A stretch of 64,000 bases of DNA from Chromobacterium alkanivorans (GCF_016937655.1 NZ_JAFHKL010000002.1:124001-188000), one strand, 5' to 3'; counted from the stretch's first letter, positions 45,352-53,496 are shown. Numbers and translations are program-made. Notes: generated from the sequence alone by a model not told the origin.

Positions 45352-45545
45352 ACCCGCCCTCCTTGCTCCGGGCCGCGTTCCAGCGGCTCGGTAATTTCAC
45401 TTAAGTATTTGTTTTTCATAAAAACAGTCCTTAAGAACAGTCCGCCCCCGCTCCCAACTGCTACACCGATAAACACTGCCTGGCTTCGGCCGGCAGCCCT
45501 TTGCGGTCGGCCCGTTGCCGTCCGCCATTCCGTCAATCCGCGCGA
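45352..45545. other. Intergenic stretch after the hydrolase gene
   Basis: No gene. A short direct duplication, AACAGTCCTTAAGAACAGTCC, is seen near 45423-45442. The repeat copy follows directly. Confidence 0.35.
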
Positions 45546-45677
45546 AGAACGTGTTTACGATCTCGCGAGCCAAGGCGAAAACAAGCGAAAAAGCGGAGTG
45601 TACATACGGTACATGAGCATTTTGAGTTTGTTTTTAACGCGGTATCGCCGACGCACAGCAGATCGTAAACAGGTTCC
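45546..45677. repeat. Dispersed MITE-like repeat, copy 4
   Basis: A ~132 bp copy from AGAACGTGTTTACGATCTCG to CAGATCGTAAACAGGTTCC, with the middle GGTACATGAGCATTTTGAG. It ends 17 nt before the first Y-X10-GDL gene; the AAGGAA ribosome site for that gene directly follows the repeat end. Confidence 0.88.
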
Positions 45678-45694
45678 AAGGAACAGGTCGACTC

Positions 45695-45883
45695 ATGAGC
45701 CATCTTCCCACGCATCAAACGCTGCCCTATGGCGTAGCCATTCACCAAGCGATTGCCGAAGGCAATCTGGCGCAGATGAAAACCCTGCTGGAACAAGGCG
45801 AACAGCATTTGCGCCAATACGGCGACCTGCACACCGCCGTCGATCAGCTGAAGCAGGAAATTTCCCGCCTGGAACGGCGCTAA
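45695..45883 (+). CDS. DUF1843-like small protein (stand-alone Y-X10-GNL domain)
   Basis: A 62-residue protein, one of three related products here. It consists only of the C-terminal domain of its neighbours: Tyr, ten residues, then GNLAQMKTLLEQ, then a helix ending LKQEISRLERR. The pattern Y-X10-(G/D)(D/N)L-A-x-M-K is shared by all three. It has no Cys and no signal peptide. It may be a substrate or partner of the radical SAM enzyme downstream (inference). The ribosome site CCAAGGAA precedes the ATG. It is bracketed by inverted copies of the dispersed repeat, and its TAA is continuous with the next copy. Confidence 0.75.
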   Translation: MSHLPTHQTLPYGVAIHQAIAEGNLAQMKTLLEQGEQHLRQYGDLHTAVDQLKQEISRLERR

Positions 45884-46023
45884 GAAGCGATTCAACGTCT
45901 GCCGCGCGTCGTGACAGCAGCACGGTGAGCACACCTCAGAAATGCTGATGTAGCGCTTGCACATCCGCTTTCTCAGCTGTTTTCGCCTTGCCTCCTTCCT
46001 ACTCGCGAGACTTTGAACAGCCT
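45884..46023. repeat. Dispersed MITE-like repeat, degenerate inverted copy 5
   Basis: In reverse orientation to copy 4. It starts at the stop codon (TAAGAAGCGATTCAACGTCT, compare TAAGAACCTGTTTACGATCT) and contains CAGAAATGCTGATGTAGCG, CCGCTTTCTCAGCTGTTTTCGCCTTG in two blocks, and ends CTCGCGAGACTTTGAACAGCC, the complement of the left end of copy 1. Confidence 0.7.
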
Positions 46024-46112
46024 CCAGGCCCCTGAACACCCGCCCCGCTCCAGCGGCATCTCGGGCCGAAACGGCTCGCCGCCTGGACATCACTTAATCA
46101 TCCGGAGGATTT

Positions 46113-46736
46113 ATGTCAGACACCGCGCAAACCGACATCGGCTTGTTTCCCGTCAGCTACCTCATCGGCAACGATCTGGCAGGCGCTCCGACGCTGCTCT
46201 TGAACCTGCTGGTGGCGCCCCCCACCCACTCGGTGACCGGCAGCGCCCACATCGTCAACCAAAGCCTCCACCCGCCGCTGAACCTGCACTCCCATGTTCA
46301 CGGCCAATACGCCTACCTGGGCGTGGTGCCGACCAATGAGGGCCGCATTCTGATCTCCGCCCAAGGCCACAACGGCAACACCACCAACTTCAAATTGCAC
46401 CTGGTGCTCAGCCACGACTGGAAAAAGGGCATCGCCAATTACAGCTATCTCGACGGCTCCAAATGGGTGGAAGTGGACAATGTGCCGGCCAAGCTGAACC
46501 CGGAACTGAAATCCCGCTATTTCCCGCTGCCGCTGGAACCCGGCCCGGTGATCCTGCCCAATCCGCCCATCATGGCCTTGTACGGCGTGCCGATCCAAAG
46601 CGCCATCGCCAGCGGCGACCTGGCCCATATGAAAACCCTGGCCGCTTACGCCAAACAGCAGCTGGACGCCCAGCCGCAACTGCGCAAGGAACTGGATGCG
46701 CTGAAGGCGGAAATCACCAAGCTGGACCGCAAATAA
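46113..46736 (+). CDS. DUF1842/DUF1843-like two-domain protein, paralogue A
   Basis: A 207-residue protein. Residues ~10-120 form a beta-rich domain (FPVSYLIGNDLAGAPTLLLN, VTGSAHIVNQSLHPPLNLHS) that I place in the DUF1842 family from memory. Residues ~150-207 are the Y-X10-GDL domain: LYGVPIQSAIASGDLAHMKT, then a helix ending LKAEITKLDRK. A Pro-rich linker (LEPGPVILPNPP) joins them. It has no Cys. A strong CGGAGG ribosome site precedes the ATG. The next gene encodes a paralogue of the same two-domain form and the radical SAM gene follows. Confidence 0.8.
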   Translation: MSDTAQTDIGLFPVSYLIGNDLAGAPTLLLNLLVAPPTHSVTGSAHIVNQSLHPPLNLHSHVHGQYAYLGVVPTNEGRILISAQGHNGNTTNFKLHLVLSHDWKKGIANYSYLDGSKWVEVDNVPAKLNPELKSRYFPLPLEPGPVILPNPPIMALYGVPIQSAIASGDLAHMKTLAAYAKQQLDAQPQLRKELDALKAEITKLDRK

Positions 46737-46781
46737 ACAGGCGCGCGCGCCGATTCCTTCCCATTCGTCAAGGAGTGCTCC

Positions 46782-47384
46782 ATGTCAGCAACAGGATTGT
46801 TCCATGTCCGTTACCTCATCTCCCAACCGGTGCTGGGCGCGCCGGTCCTGACCCTGGATTTGCTGGTCGACACGCCGCAGAAAAAGATCAGCGGCCACGC
46901 CAGCATCACCCAGAGCGTCAATCCGCCGCTGCGGTTCCAGGCCAATGTCTGGGGACACTACAGCCAGGCCAAGCTGGATCCGTCGGCCGAGCACCACATC
47001 GTGCTGTCGCTGGACGGCAGCCCCAGTTCGCCCAATAGCCAGATCGCCGAAACCTTCCACCTGCAAGGCATCCTCGATCAGGACTGGCAGGACGGCCACG
47101 CCAGCTATCGCTTCTTCTACCAGGACGCCTGGCACACCGTCGCTCACGCCATCGTCACCGAGGCGCCGGCCCTGCACCCGGAGCAGCGCTCCGGCAGCAA
47201 GCCCTACCCGCACCCCATCCCGCTATACGCCGCCGCGCTGCAGCAGTCGCGCGCCAGCGACAATCTGGCGCAGATGAAGTCGCTGGCCGGCCAGGCGGAA
47301 GAGCAGCTGAAGCAGCACGACAATATCGAAGCCGCGCTGAAACAGCTGCATGCTGAAATCGCCCGCCTTGAAGGCAGGCATTGA
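46782..47384 (+). CDS. DUF1842/DUF1843-like two-domain protein, paralogue B
   Basis: A 200-residue paralogue of the preceding protein. The N-terminal domain is again beta-rich (FHVRYLISQPVLGAPVLTLD, ISGHASITQSVNPPLRFQAN). The C-terminal domain is LYAAALQQSRASDNLAQMKS followed by a helix ending LHAEIARLEGRH, so the GDL is DNL here. An AAGGAG site precedes the start, 45 nt after paralogue A. It lies 67 nt before the radical SAM gene with a hairpin between. N-terminal divergence between A and B is substantial, while the C-terminal motif is kept. Confidence 0.8.
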   Translation: MSATGLFHVRYLISQPVLGAPVLTLDLLVDTPQKKISGHASITQSVNPPLRFQANVWGHYSQAKLDPSAEHHIVLSLDGSPSSPNSQIAETFHLQGILDQDWQDGHASYRFFYQDAWHTVAHAIVTEAPALHPEQRSGSKPYPHPIPLYAAALQQSRASDNLAQMKSLAGQAEEQLKQHDNIEAALKQLHAEIARLEGRH

Positions 47385-47406
47385 CCGACGCCGCGTAGTC
47401 AGTCCG

Positions 47407-47427
47407 GGAGCGCCCTTCGGGCGCTCC
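47407..47427 (+). promoter_or_regulatory. Perfect hairpin between the GDL-protein gene and the radical SAM gene
   Basis: GGAGCGCCC-TTC-GGGCGCTCC, a 9 bp perfect stem, followed by TCGTCCCTTTTC. It lacks a clean U run. It probably acts as a leaky terminator or an RNA stability element, giving more of the small proteins than of the enzyme. Confidence 0.65.
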
Positions 47428-47451
47428 TCGTCCCTTTTCAAGGACCCGCCC

Positions 47452-48918
47452 ATGCTCGATGACCGCCCCGCCGTCCGCCCGGCCCGTTATCTGGACGACG
47501 AAGACTTCAAACGCTACGTCCCGGTGCACGTGGTTTGGGAAATCACGCTGGCCTGCGACCTGAAATGCCTGCACTGCGGCTCCCGCGCCGGCCATCGCCG
47601 CCCCAACGAACTGTCCACCGCCGAATGCCTGGAGGTGATAGACGCGCTGGCGGCGCTGGGCACCCGCGAGATCACCCTGATCGGCGGCGAAGCCTATCTG
47701 CGCAAGGACTGGACCCAGTTGATCCGCGCCATCCGCGGCCACGGCATGTATTGCGCGATCCAGACCGGCGGCCGCAATCTGAACCCGGCCCGGCTGCAAC
47801 AGGCGATAGACGCGGGCCTCAACGGCGTCGGCGTGTCGCTGGACGGTCTGCCCCCCCTGCACGACAAGGTGCGCAATGTGCCGGGCGCTTTCGACAAGGC
47901 GGTGGACGCCTTGCGCCGCGCCAAGGCGGCCGGCCTCGCCGTCAGCGTCAACACCCAGATCGGCGCGGCCACCATGCCTGACTTGCCGGCGCTGATGGAC
48001 CAGATCATCGAACTGGGCGCCACCCACTGGCAGATCCAGCTGACGGTGGCGATGGGCAACGCGGTGGACCACGACGAGCTGCTGCTGCAGCCCTACCAGC
48101 TGCTGGAGCTGATGCCCTTGCTGGCCCGGCTTTACCGCGAGGGCGTGGAGCGCGGCCTGCTGATGAACGTGGGCAACAATATCGGTTATTACGGTCCCTA
48201 CGAGCGGCTGTGGCGCGGCTTCGGCGACGAGCGGGTGCACTGGAGCGGCTGCGCCGCCGGCCAGACCGTGCTGGCGCTGGAGGCGGACGGCACCGTCAAG
48301 GGCTGTCCCTCGCTGGCCACCGTCGGCTTTTCCGGCGGCAATGTGCGCGACATGAGCCTGGACGACATCTGGCACCATAGCGAGGGCATCCATTTCGGCC
48401 GCCTGCGCTCGGTGGACGATCTGTGGGGCTATTGCCGAAGCTGCTACTACAACGACGTCTGCCGCGGCGGCTGCACCTGGACCTCTCACTCGCTGCTGGG
48501 CAAGCCCGGCAACAACCCCTACTGCCATTACCGCGCGCTGGAGCTGGAAAAACAGGGCCTGCGCGAACGCATCGTCAAACTGCAGGACGCCGCGCCGGCC
48601 TCCTTCGCCGTCGGACGCTTCGACCTGATTACCGAGGACATCGCCAGCGGCCAGGAGATCAGCCGCGTCAGCCGCAGCGGCCAGGTCATCGCCCTGAGCT
48701 GGAAGAACAAGGGCAAGGCCGCGCCGCGCGAAGGCCGGCCGCCGACCAAGCTGGCGCTGTGCCGGCAGTGCCAGCAATACATCCACCCCGACGAGACCTG
48801 TTGCCCGCACTGCGCGGCCGACATCGCCGCCGCCGACCGCGACTACCAGCTGGAACAGGCCAGACGCCAGCAGGTGATCGACAATCTGCGCCGCTTGCTG
48901 GGCTTGCCGGCGGACTAG
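47452..48918 (+). CDS. Radical SAM/SPASM enzyme of the Y-X10-GDL type, with C-terminal zinc ribbon
   Basis: A 488-residue enzyme. The SAM cluster motif is C35-DLK-C39-LH-C42 (CxxxCxxC). GGEAYLR and VSLDGLPPLHDKVR are typical SAM-binding/barrel motifs. A SPASM-like region follows: SGCAAGQTVLALEADGTVKG (then Cys) and CRSCYYNDVCRGGC, suited to auxiliary FeS clusters. Residues ~435-465 add a rubredoxin-like zinc ribbon (CRQCQQYIHPDETCCPHC). I recall a family named Y_X(10)_GDL-associated radical SAM protein that fits this context exactly; its reaction is not known to me. The ATG at 47452 follows CAAGGAC. It probably modifies or works with the three upstream GDL proteins. Confidence 0.85.
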   Translation: MLDDRPAVRPARYLDDEDFKRYVPVHVVWEITLACDLKCLHCGSRAGHRRPNELSTAECLEVIDALAALGTREITLIGGEAYLRKDWTQLIRAIRGHGMYCAIQTGGRNLNPARLQQAIDAGLNGVGVSLDGLPPLHDKVRNVPGAFDKAVDALRRAKAAGLAVSVNTQIGAATMPDLPALMDQIIELGATHWQIQLTVAMGNAVDHDELLLQPYQLLELMPLLARLYREGVERGLLMNVGNNIGYYGPYERLWRGFGDERVHWSGCAAGQTVLALEADGTVKGCPSLATVGFSGGNVRDMSLDDIWHHSEGIHFGRLRSVDDLWGYCRSCYYNDVCRGGCTWTSHSLLGKPGNNPYCHYRALELEKQGLRERIVKLQDAAPASFAVGRFDLITEDIASGQEISRVSRSGQVIALSWKNKGKAAPREGRPPTKLALCRQCQQYIHPDETCCPHCAADIAAADRDYQLEQARRQQVIDNLRRLLGLPAD

Positions 48919-49145
48919 CGCGCGCCGCGCCGGCGCCCAAACGCGGTTTTATGCCAAAAAACTTGGCGCTGCCGCCACGGCCATCCACTGGCCATAGCTC
49001 ATTTGACGGAAATCGGTCTACAATCGCGGCTTGCCCCACCTGATCACGCCGCCTTGGGAGCCCGATGCCCGCATGACCTGTTTCGCGCCGTTCGCCCCGT
49101 CCACGGAAGCCGCCGCTCCCGTTCCCGCCTTGCCGGGCCCGCGCC

Positions 49146-50147
49146 ATGAGCGATAAGCCGCGCCGCCCATCGCTGCAGGACATCGCCGACCGGGTTGGCA
49201 CCTCCAAGATGACGGTCAGCCGCTATCTGCGCAACGCCAGCCTGGTGTCGGACGCCACCGGCCAGCGCATCGCCGGCGCGATGGAGCAATTGGGCTATAT
49301 CCCGAACCGGGTGCCGGACCTGCTGGCCCGCGCCAAGAGCCGCGCCATCGGCGTGCTGTTGCCGTCGATGTCCAACCAGGTGTTCTCCAGCCTGGTTCAC
49401 GGCGTCGAATCCATGACCCGCGAGGCCGGCTACCATACGCTGTACGGCCATTACTGCTACGACGTCGAACAGGAAACCCGGCAAGTGGAGCAGCTGCTGT
49501 CCTTCCAGGTGGACGGACTGATCCTGTGCGAAACCGTCCACTCCGAACGCACCTTGCGCATGTTGCAGGTGGCGGCGATTCCGGTGGTGGAGGTGATGGA
49601 GCTGCCGTCCCAGCCCATAGACCTGGCCGTGGGCCTGGACCATCAGGCCGCCGCCGAGGACATGACCCGGGCGATGATCGCGCGCGGCAAGCGGCGCATC
49701 GCCTACCTGGCCGCCCGCCTCGACCGCCGCACCCGGCTGCGCGCCGCCGGCTACCGCTCGGCGATGGAGCAAGCCGGGCTGCTGCCGATGGAAATACAGA
49801 CCGAGCAGCATTCCAGCTTTCAGCTGGGCGGCGAAATGCTGCGCCAGGCCCTGGCCGCCGCGCCGGACCTGGACGGCGTGTTCTGCACCAACGACGACAT
49901 CGCCGCCGGCGCCTTGCTGGAGGCCCAGGCCATGGGCATGGCGGTGCCGCAACGCATCGCCGTCGCCGGCTTCAACGCGCTGGACATCGGCGCCGCGCTG
50001 CATCCGCGACTGGCCAGCGTGGCCACTCCGCGCGAAGAGATCGGCCGGCTGGCGGCGCAACGCTTGCTCGGCCGCATCCACGGCCAGCGTTACGCCGATC
50101 CGGTCGTAGACCTGGGCTATACCCTGAGCCTGGGCGGCAGCGTCTAA
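49146..50147 (+). CDS. gntR: LacI-family repressor of gluconate utilisation
   Basis: A 333-residue LacI-type regulator. The N-terminal DNA-binding domain is SLQDIADRVGTSKMTVSRYLRNASLVSDATGQRI in two helices plus hinge (residues ~9-60). The periplasmic-binding-like effector domain includes IGVLLPSMSNQVFSSLVHGV and GVFCTNDDIAAGALLEAQ. High similarity to E. coli GntR features, and gntK and gntT just downstream, give the function. Its TAA is continuous with repeat copy 6. A palindromic GntR-type operator precedes gntK. Confidence 0.9.
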   Translation: MSDKPRRPSLQDIADRVGTSKMTVSRYLRNASLVSDATGQRIAGAMEQLGYIPNRVPDLLARAKSRAIGVLLPSMSNQVFSSLVHGVESMTREAGYHTLYGHYCYDVEQETRQVEQLLSFQVDGLILCETVHSERTLRMLQVAAIPVVEVMELPSQPIDLAVGLDHQAAAEDMTRAMIARGKRRIAYLAARLDRRTRLRAAGYRSAMEQAGLLPMEIQTEQHSSFQLGGEMLRQALAAAPDLDGVFCTNDDIAAGALLEAQAMGMAVPQRIAVAGFNALDIGAALHPRLASVATPREEIGRLAAQRLLGRIHGQRYADPVVDLGYTLSLGGSV

Positions 50148-50289
50148 GAACCTGTTTACGATCTGCTGCGCTGCGGCGATACGACGTTGAAACCCTCTTC
50201 GAAATGCTCATGTACCACTCGTGCATTCCGCATTCTCAGCCGCAACGCCTTGTCTCGCTTTTGCCCACGAGATCGTAAACACTTTCTAA
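50147..50289. repeat. Dispersed MITE-like repeat, copy 6 (inverted orientation)
   Basis: A ~143 bp copy starting at the gntR stop codon (TAAGAACCTGTTTACGATCT) and ending GAGATCGTAAACACTTTCT. The interior reads as the reverse complement of copy 1: ACGTTGAAACCCTCTTCG, AAATGCTCATGTACCACTCG, TGCATTCCGCATTCTCAGCC. Confidence 0.88.
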
Positions 50290-50417
50290 GCCGGTGCTGG
50301 AATACGACACCGGCCTCCCCGTAAAATCCCTTAGCAATCAAGCCCTCAAGCGATGACGCCGGCTCCGGATCAAGCCCGGCGCTCAAAACGCTTGCCTGCG
50401 CGCCGCAAAGCCGACAT

Positions 50418-50448
50418 ATTGTTATCGGCATAATGTTACCGGTAACAA
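50418..50448 (+). promoter_or_regulatory. GntR operator(s) upstream of gntK
   Basis: TGTTACCGGTAACA (50434-50447) is a perfect palindrome matching the E. coli GntR operator ATGTTACCGGTAACAT. Just upstream, TTGTTATCGGCATAA (50419-50433) is a degenerate second copy. They lie 45-75 nt before the gntK start, where they could block the promoter. Confidence 0.85.
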
Positions 50449-50494
50449 TCACGATCCGCCTTCATACCATCCGACAACTCATTGGAGTGGCTTC

Positions 50495-51022
50495 ATGAAT
50501 TCCACACCACATCAGGTTTACGTGCTGATGGGCGTCTCCGGCTGCGGCAAGTCCGCGCTCGCCGCGCGGCTGGCCCAACACCTGACATGCGCCGTGCTCG
50601 ACGGCGACTTCCTGCACCCGCGCGCCAATATCGACAAAATGGCCGCCGGAACGCCGCTGGACGACTCCGACCGCCTCCCCTGGCTCGCCGCGCTCAGCGA
50701 CGCCGCCTACGCCATGCAACGCAGCAACGCGCTGTCCGTCATCGTCTGCTCCGCGTTGAAACGGCGCTACCGCGACCAACTGCGCGCCGGCAATCCCCAG
50801 CTGTCCTTCCTGTACCTGAAAGGCGATTTCGACCTGATCCTGCAGCGGCTGCAGGCCCGGCAAGGCCATTTCCAGAAAGCCGACATGCTGGCCTCGCAAT
50901 TCGCCGCGCTGGAAGAGCCGGGGCCGGACGAGACCGACATCCACACCCTGGACATCCGTCCCGAACTGGACAGCGTCGCCGCCGCCGCGCTGCGCCTGAT
51001 CCAGTCCCGCCGGGAGCGCTGA
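50495..51022 (+). CDS. gntK: Gluconokinase
   Basis: A 175-residue kinase that phosphorylates gluconate to 6-phosphogluconate. The P-loop is GVSGCGKS (residues 13-20). DGDFLHPRANIDKMAAGTPLDDSDRLPWL (blocks at ~37-65) is the gluconate-binding signature, and CSALKRRYRDQLR is conserved. Length is normal. The gntT start follows 1 nt after the stop. The gene lies directly after the GntR operator. Confidence 0.95.
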   Translation: MNSTPHQVYVLMGVSGCGKSALAARLAQHLTCAVLDGDFLHPRANIDKMAAGTPLDDSDRLPWLAALSDAAYAMQRSNALSVIVCSALKRRYRDQLRAGNPQLSFLYLKGDFDLILQRLQARQGHFQKADMLASQFAALEEPGPDETDIHTLDIRPELDSVAAAALRLIQSRRER

Positions 51023-51023
51023 C

Positions 51024-52361
51024 ATGTCCATCGCAACCCTGGTATTGACCGCGCTGGGCTCGGTCGCCCTGCTGTTGTTGCTGGTGATGAAGGCGCGCCT
51101 GCACGCTTTCATCGCGCTGATGCTGGTCTCCATCGGCGCCGGCGTGGCTTCCGGCATGCCGGTGGAGAAAATCGCCGACACCATGCAAAAAGGCATGGCC
51201 GGCACCCTGGGCTTTCTCGCCGTGGTGGTGGCGCTGGGCGCGATGTTCGGCAAGATCCTGCACGAGACCGGCGCGCTCGATCAGATCGCCGGCCAACTAT
51301 TGAGCCGCTTCGGCGAACGGCGCGCGCATTACGCGCTGGGCGTGGCCGGGCTGGTCTGCGCGCTGCCGCTGTTCTTCGACGTCGCCATCGTGCTGCTGAT
51401 AGGCGTGGTGTTCGCGGTGGCGCGCCGCACCGGCGGCAATGTGGTCAAGCTGGCGGTGCCGCTGTTCGCCGGCGTGGCCGCCGCGGCGGCCTTCCTGCTG
51501 CCCGGCCCCACGCCCATGCTGCTGGCCTCGCAGATGCAGGCCGACTTCGGCTGGATGATCGTCATCGGGCTGGCGGCGGCGATTCCCGGCATGCTGCTGG
51601 CCGGACCGCTGTTCGGCAGCTTCATCAGCCGGCACGTCAGCCTGGCGCTGCCGGACGACATCAGCGAGCCGACGCTGGAGCGCGGCCGCATGCCCTCCTT
51701 CGCCTTCAGCCTGGCCCTGGTGCTGTTTCCGCTGCTCATGGTGGCCTGCAAGACCCTGGGCAGCCATCTGGCGACGCCGGGATCGGCTGTCTTCCACTGG
51801 CTGCAGTTCATTGGCCACCCGTTCAGCGCCATCCTGGCCGCCTGCCTGATCGCCATCTACGGCCTGGCCATCCGCCGCGGCATGAGCAAGGATCAAGTCA
51901 TGCAGATCTGCAACGCCGCGCTGCAGCCGGCCGGCATCATCCTGTTGGTGACCGGCGCCGGCGGCGTGTTCAAGCAGGTGCTGGTGGATTCCGGCGTGGG
52001 ACCGGCGCTGGGCAACGCGCTGATAGGCGCCGGCCTGCCCATCGCCGTCGCCTGCTTCGCGCTGGCGGCCGCGGTCAGGGTGATCCAGGGCTCGGCCACC
52101 GTCGCCTGCCTGACCACGGTGGGGCTGGTGCTGCCGGCCGTAGAGACCATGGGCTTGTCCGGCGCGCAGCTGGCGGCGCTGTCCATCTGCATCGCCGGCG
52201 GCTCCATCGTGCTCAGCCACGTCAACGACTCCGGCTTCTGGCTGTTCGGCAAATTCACCGGCGCCGACGAGGCCCAGACGCTGAAAACCTGGTCCTTGAT
52301 GGAAACCATCCTGGGCACCACCGGCGCGCTGGTCGGGATGGCGGCCTTCGCCATGCTGTAA
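51024..52361 (+). CDS. gntT: Gluconate:H+ symporter (GntP family)
   Basis: A 445-residue permease with 12-14 hydrophobic segments spread through its length. Family motifs include GFLAVVVALGAMFGKILHETGALDQIA, CALPLFFDVAIVLLIGVVF and LPGPTPMLLASQM in the first half, and GSATVACLTTVG and LSHVNDSGFWLFGKF near the C-terminus. It should import gluconate with protons, feeding GntK. It is co-transcribed with gntK under the palindromic GntR operator. Related GntP carriers also take up other sugar acids. Confidence 0.93.
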   Translation: MSIATLVLTALGSVALLLLLVMKARLHAFIALMLVSIGAGVASGMPVEKIADTMQKGMAGTLGFLAVVVALGAMFGKILHETGALDQIAGQLLSRFGERRAHYALGVAGLVCALPLFFDVAIVLLIGVVFAVARRTGGNVVKLAVPLFAGVAAAAAFLLPGPTPMLLASQMQADFGWMIVIGLAAAIPGMLLAGPLFGSFISRHVSLALPDDISEPTLERGRMPSFAFSLALVLFPLLMVACKTLGSHLATPGSAVFHWLQFIGHPFSAILAACLIAIYGLAIRRGMSKDQVMQICNAALQPAGIILLVTGAGGVFKQVLVDSGVGPALGNALIGAGLPIAVACFALAAAVRVIQGSATVACLTTVGLVLPAVETMGLSGAQLAALSICIAGGSIVLSHVNDSGFWLFGKFTGADEAQTLKTWSLMETILGTTGALVGMAAFAML

Positions 52362-52390
52362 GCGCCTAGCCAGCCTTGGCGTCAGTGGCT

Positions 52391-52471
52391 GCAGCGGCTC
52401 GGCCAGATGAGCGGTCCCAAGCCGTTTTCAACGCCGCCTCGCCGAGGCGCAGCGAACATTGAACAGGCGCT
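52391..52471. repeat. Degenerate partial copy of the dispersed repeat
   Basis: AGCCGTTTTCAACGCCGCCT, CGCCGAGGCGCAGCGAACATT and GAACAGGCGCTC follow the right half of the repeat (compare GGTTTCAACGC, CGCCGACGCGCAGCAG, AACAGGTTCT). No clear left end is seen. It lies between gntT and the diguanylate cyclase gene. Confidence 0.5.
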
Positions 52472-52560
52472 CGGCGCCCGTTCAAGGAGCGGCGCTTACC
52501 TTGGCAAGCATGGCCGCCGGGTACGATACTCACTGAAACACGCTCGAGTAGCCCACCGCC

Positions 52561-53466
52561 ATGACGGACGCCCTCTGCATCACCCTGCTTGCCATGCTGG
52601 ACGACAGCGCGACCCTGGTCGCGCTGTTCGACCAGCACGACAAGCTGCGCTACGCCAACACGGCCTTTCGCCAGAGCTTCTTCCTGGCGCCGGAGGAAAG
52701 CCTGAGCTGGGCGGAACTGATGCGGCGCAACCATCGGCAGGGACAGGGCTCGCGGATAGAAACCGACGATATTGAAACCTGGCTGCGCTCCGCCTGTTCG
52801 CGTCGCGGCAAGCTGCCTTACCGCGCTTTCGAGGCAGATCTGCGCGACGGCCGCTGGATGTGGATGACCGAAACCATGAGCGCGGACGGCTGGATGCTGT
52901 GCCAGGCCAGCGACATCACCGAGCTGCGCGCCGACCGGCGCGCGCTGCGCCAGGAGCGGGACGTGGCGCTGCGCGCCGCTCAGACCGATCCGATGACCGG
53001 CATCAGCAACCGCACCCATTTGATGCAGTTGTTGCAACTATTGCTGCAACAGCGGCTGCGGCACACGGCGCCGGCCTGCCTCGCCATCCTCGATCTCGAT
53101 CACTTCAAGCGCATCAACGACCTGGAAGGCCATCCGGCCGGCGACCAGGTGATCTGCGGCTTCGTCCAGGCCGCGCGCGCCCAACTGCGGCAAAGAGACG
53201 GCTTCGGACGGCTGGGCGGCGAGGAATTCATGCTGCTGCTGCCGCAAACCTCGCTGCTCGAGGCGGAACAGTGCTGTGAACGGATTCTCGCCGCCGCGCG
53301 GCTGGACCGCCCGCTGGCGGCCAAGCCGGAACTGGGCTACACCTGCTCGATCGGCCTGACCGAGCTGCGGCCCGACGACGACATCGCCAGTTGCTACGCC
53401 CGCGCCGACGAGGCCCTCTACCACGCCAAGGGCAGCGGGCGCGATTGCTTAAGCAGCACCCGCTAA
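52561..53466 (+). CDS. PAS-GGDEF diguanylate cyclase
   Basis: A 301-residue cytoplasmic protein. Residues ~10-125 form a PAS-like sensor (LVALFDQHDKLRYANTAFRQ, ending CQASDITELRADR). Residues ~140-301 form a GGDEF domain: DPMTGISNRTHL, ILDLDHFKRINDLEGHPAGD and the active-site GGEEF at 219-223. The inhibitory RxxD site is present (R210-Q-R-D213). It should make c-di-GMP and be subject to product inhibition. The PAS ligand is unknown. It stands alone, with no operon partner visible. Confidence 0.92.
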   Translation: MTDALCITLLAMLDDSATLVALFDQHDKLRYANTAFRQSFFLAPEESLSWAELMRRNHRQGQGSRIETDDIETWLRSACSRRGKLPYRAFEADLRDGRWMWMTETMSADGWMLCQASDITELRADRRALRQERDVALRAAQTDPMTGISNRTHLMQLLQLLLQQRLRHTAPACLAILDLDHFKRINDLEGHPAGDQVICGFVQAARAQLRQRDGFGRLGGEEFMLLLPQTSLLEAEQCCERILAAARLDRPLAAKPELGYTCSIGLTELRPDDDIASCYARADEALYHAKGSGRDCLSSTR

Positions 53467-53496
53467 ACGCCGGCCCACGGTCGCGCGGCCCCTAGC

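Noticed and set aside
45884-46112. Small ORF between the DUF1843-like gene and paralogue A
   Set aside because: The stretch is mostly a degenerate repeat copy; no frame has a ribosome site or resemblance to the GDL domain.
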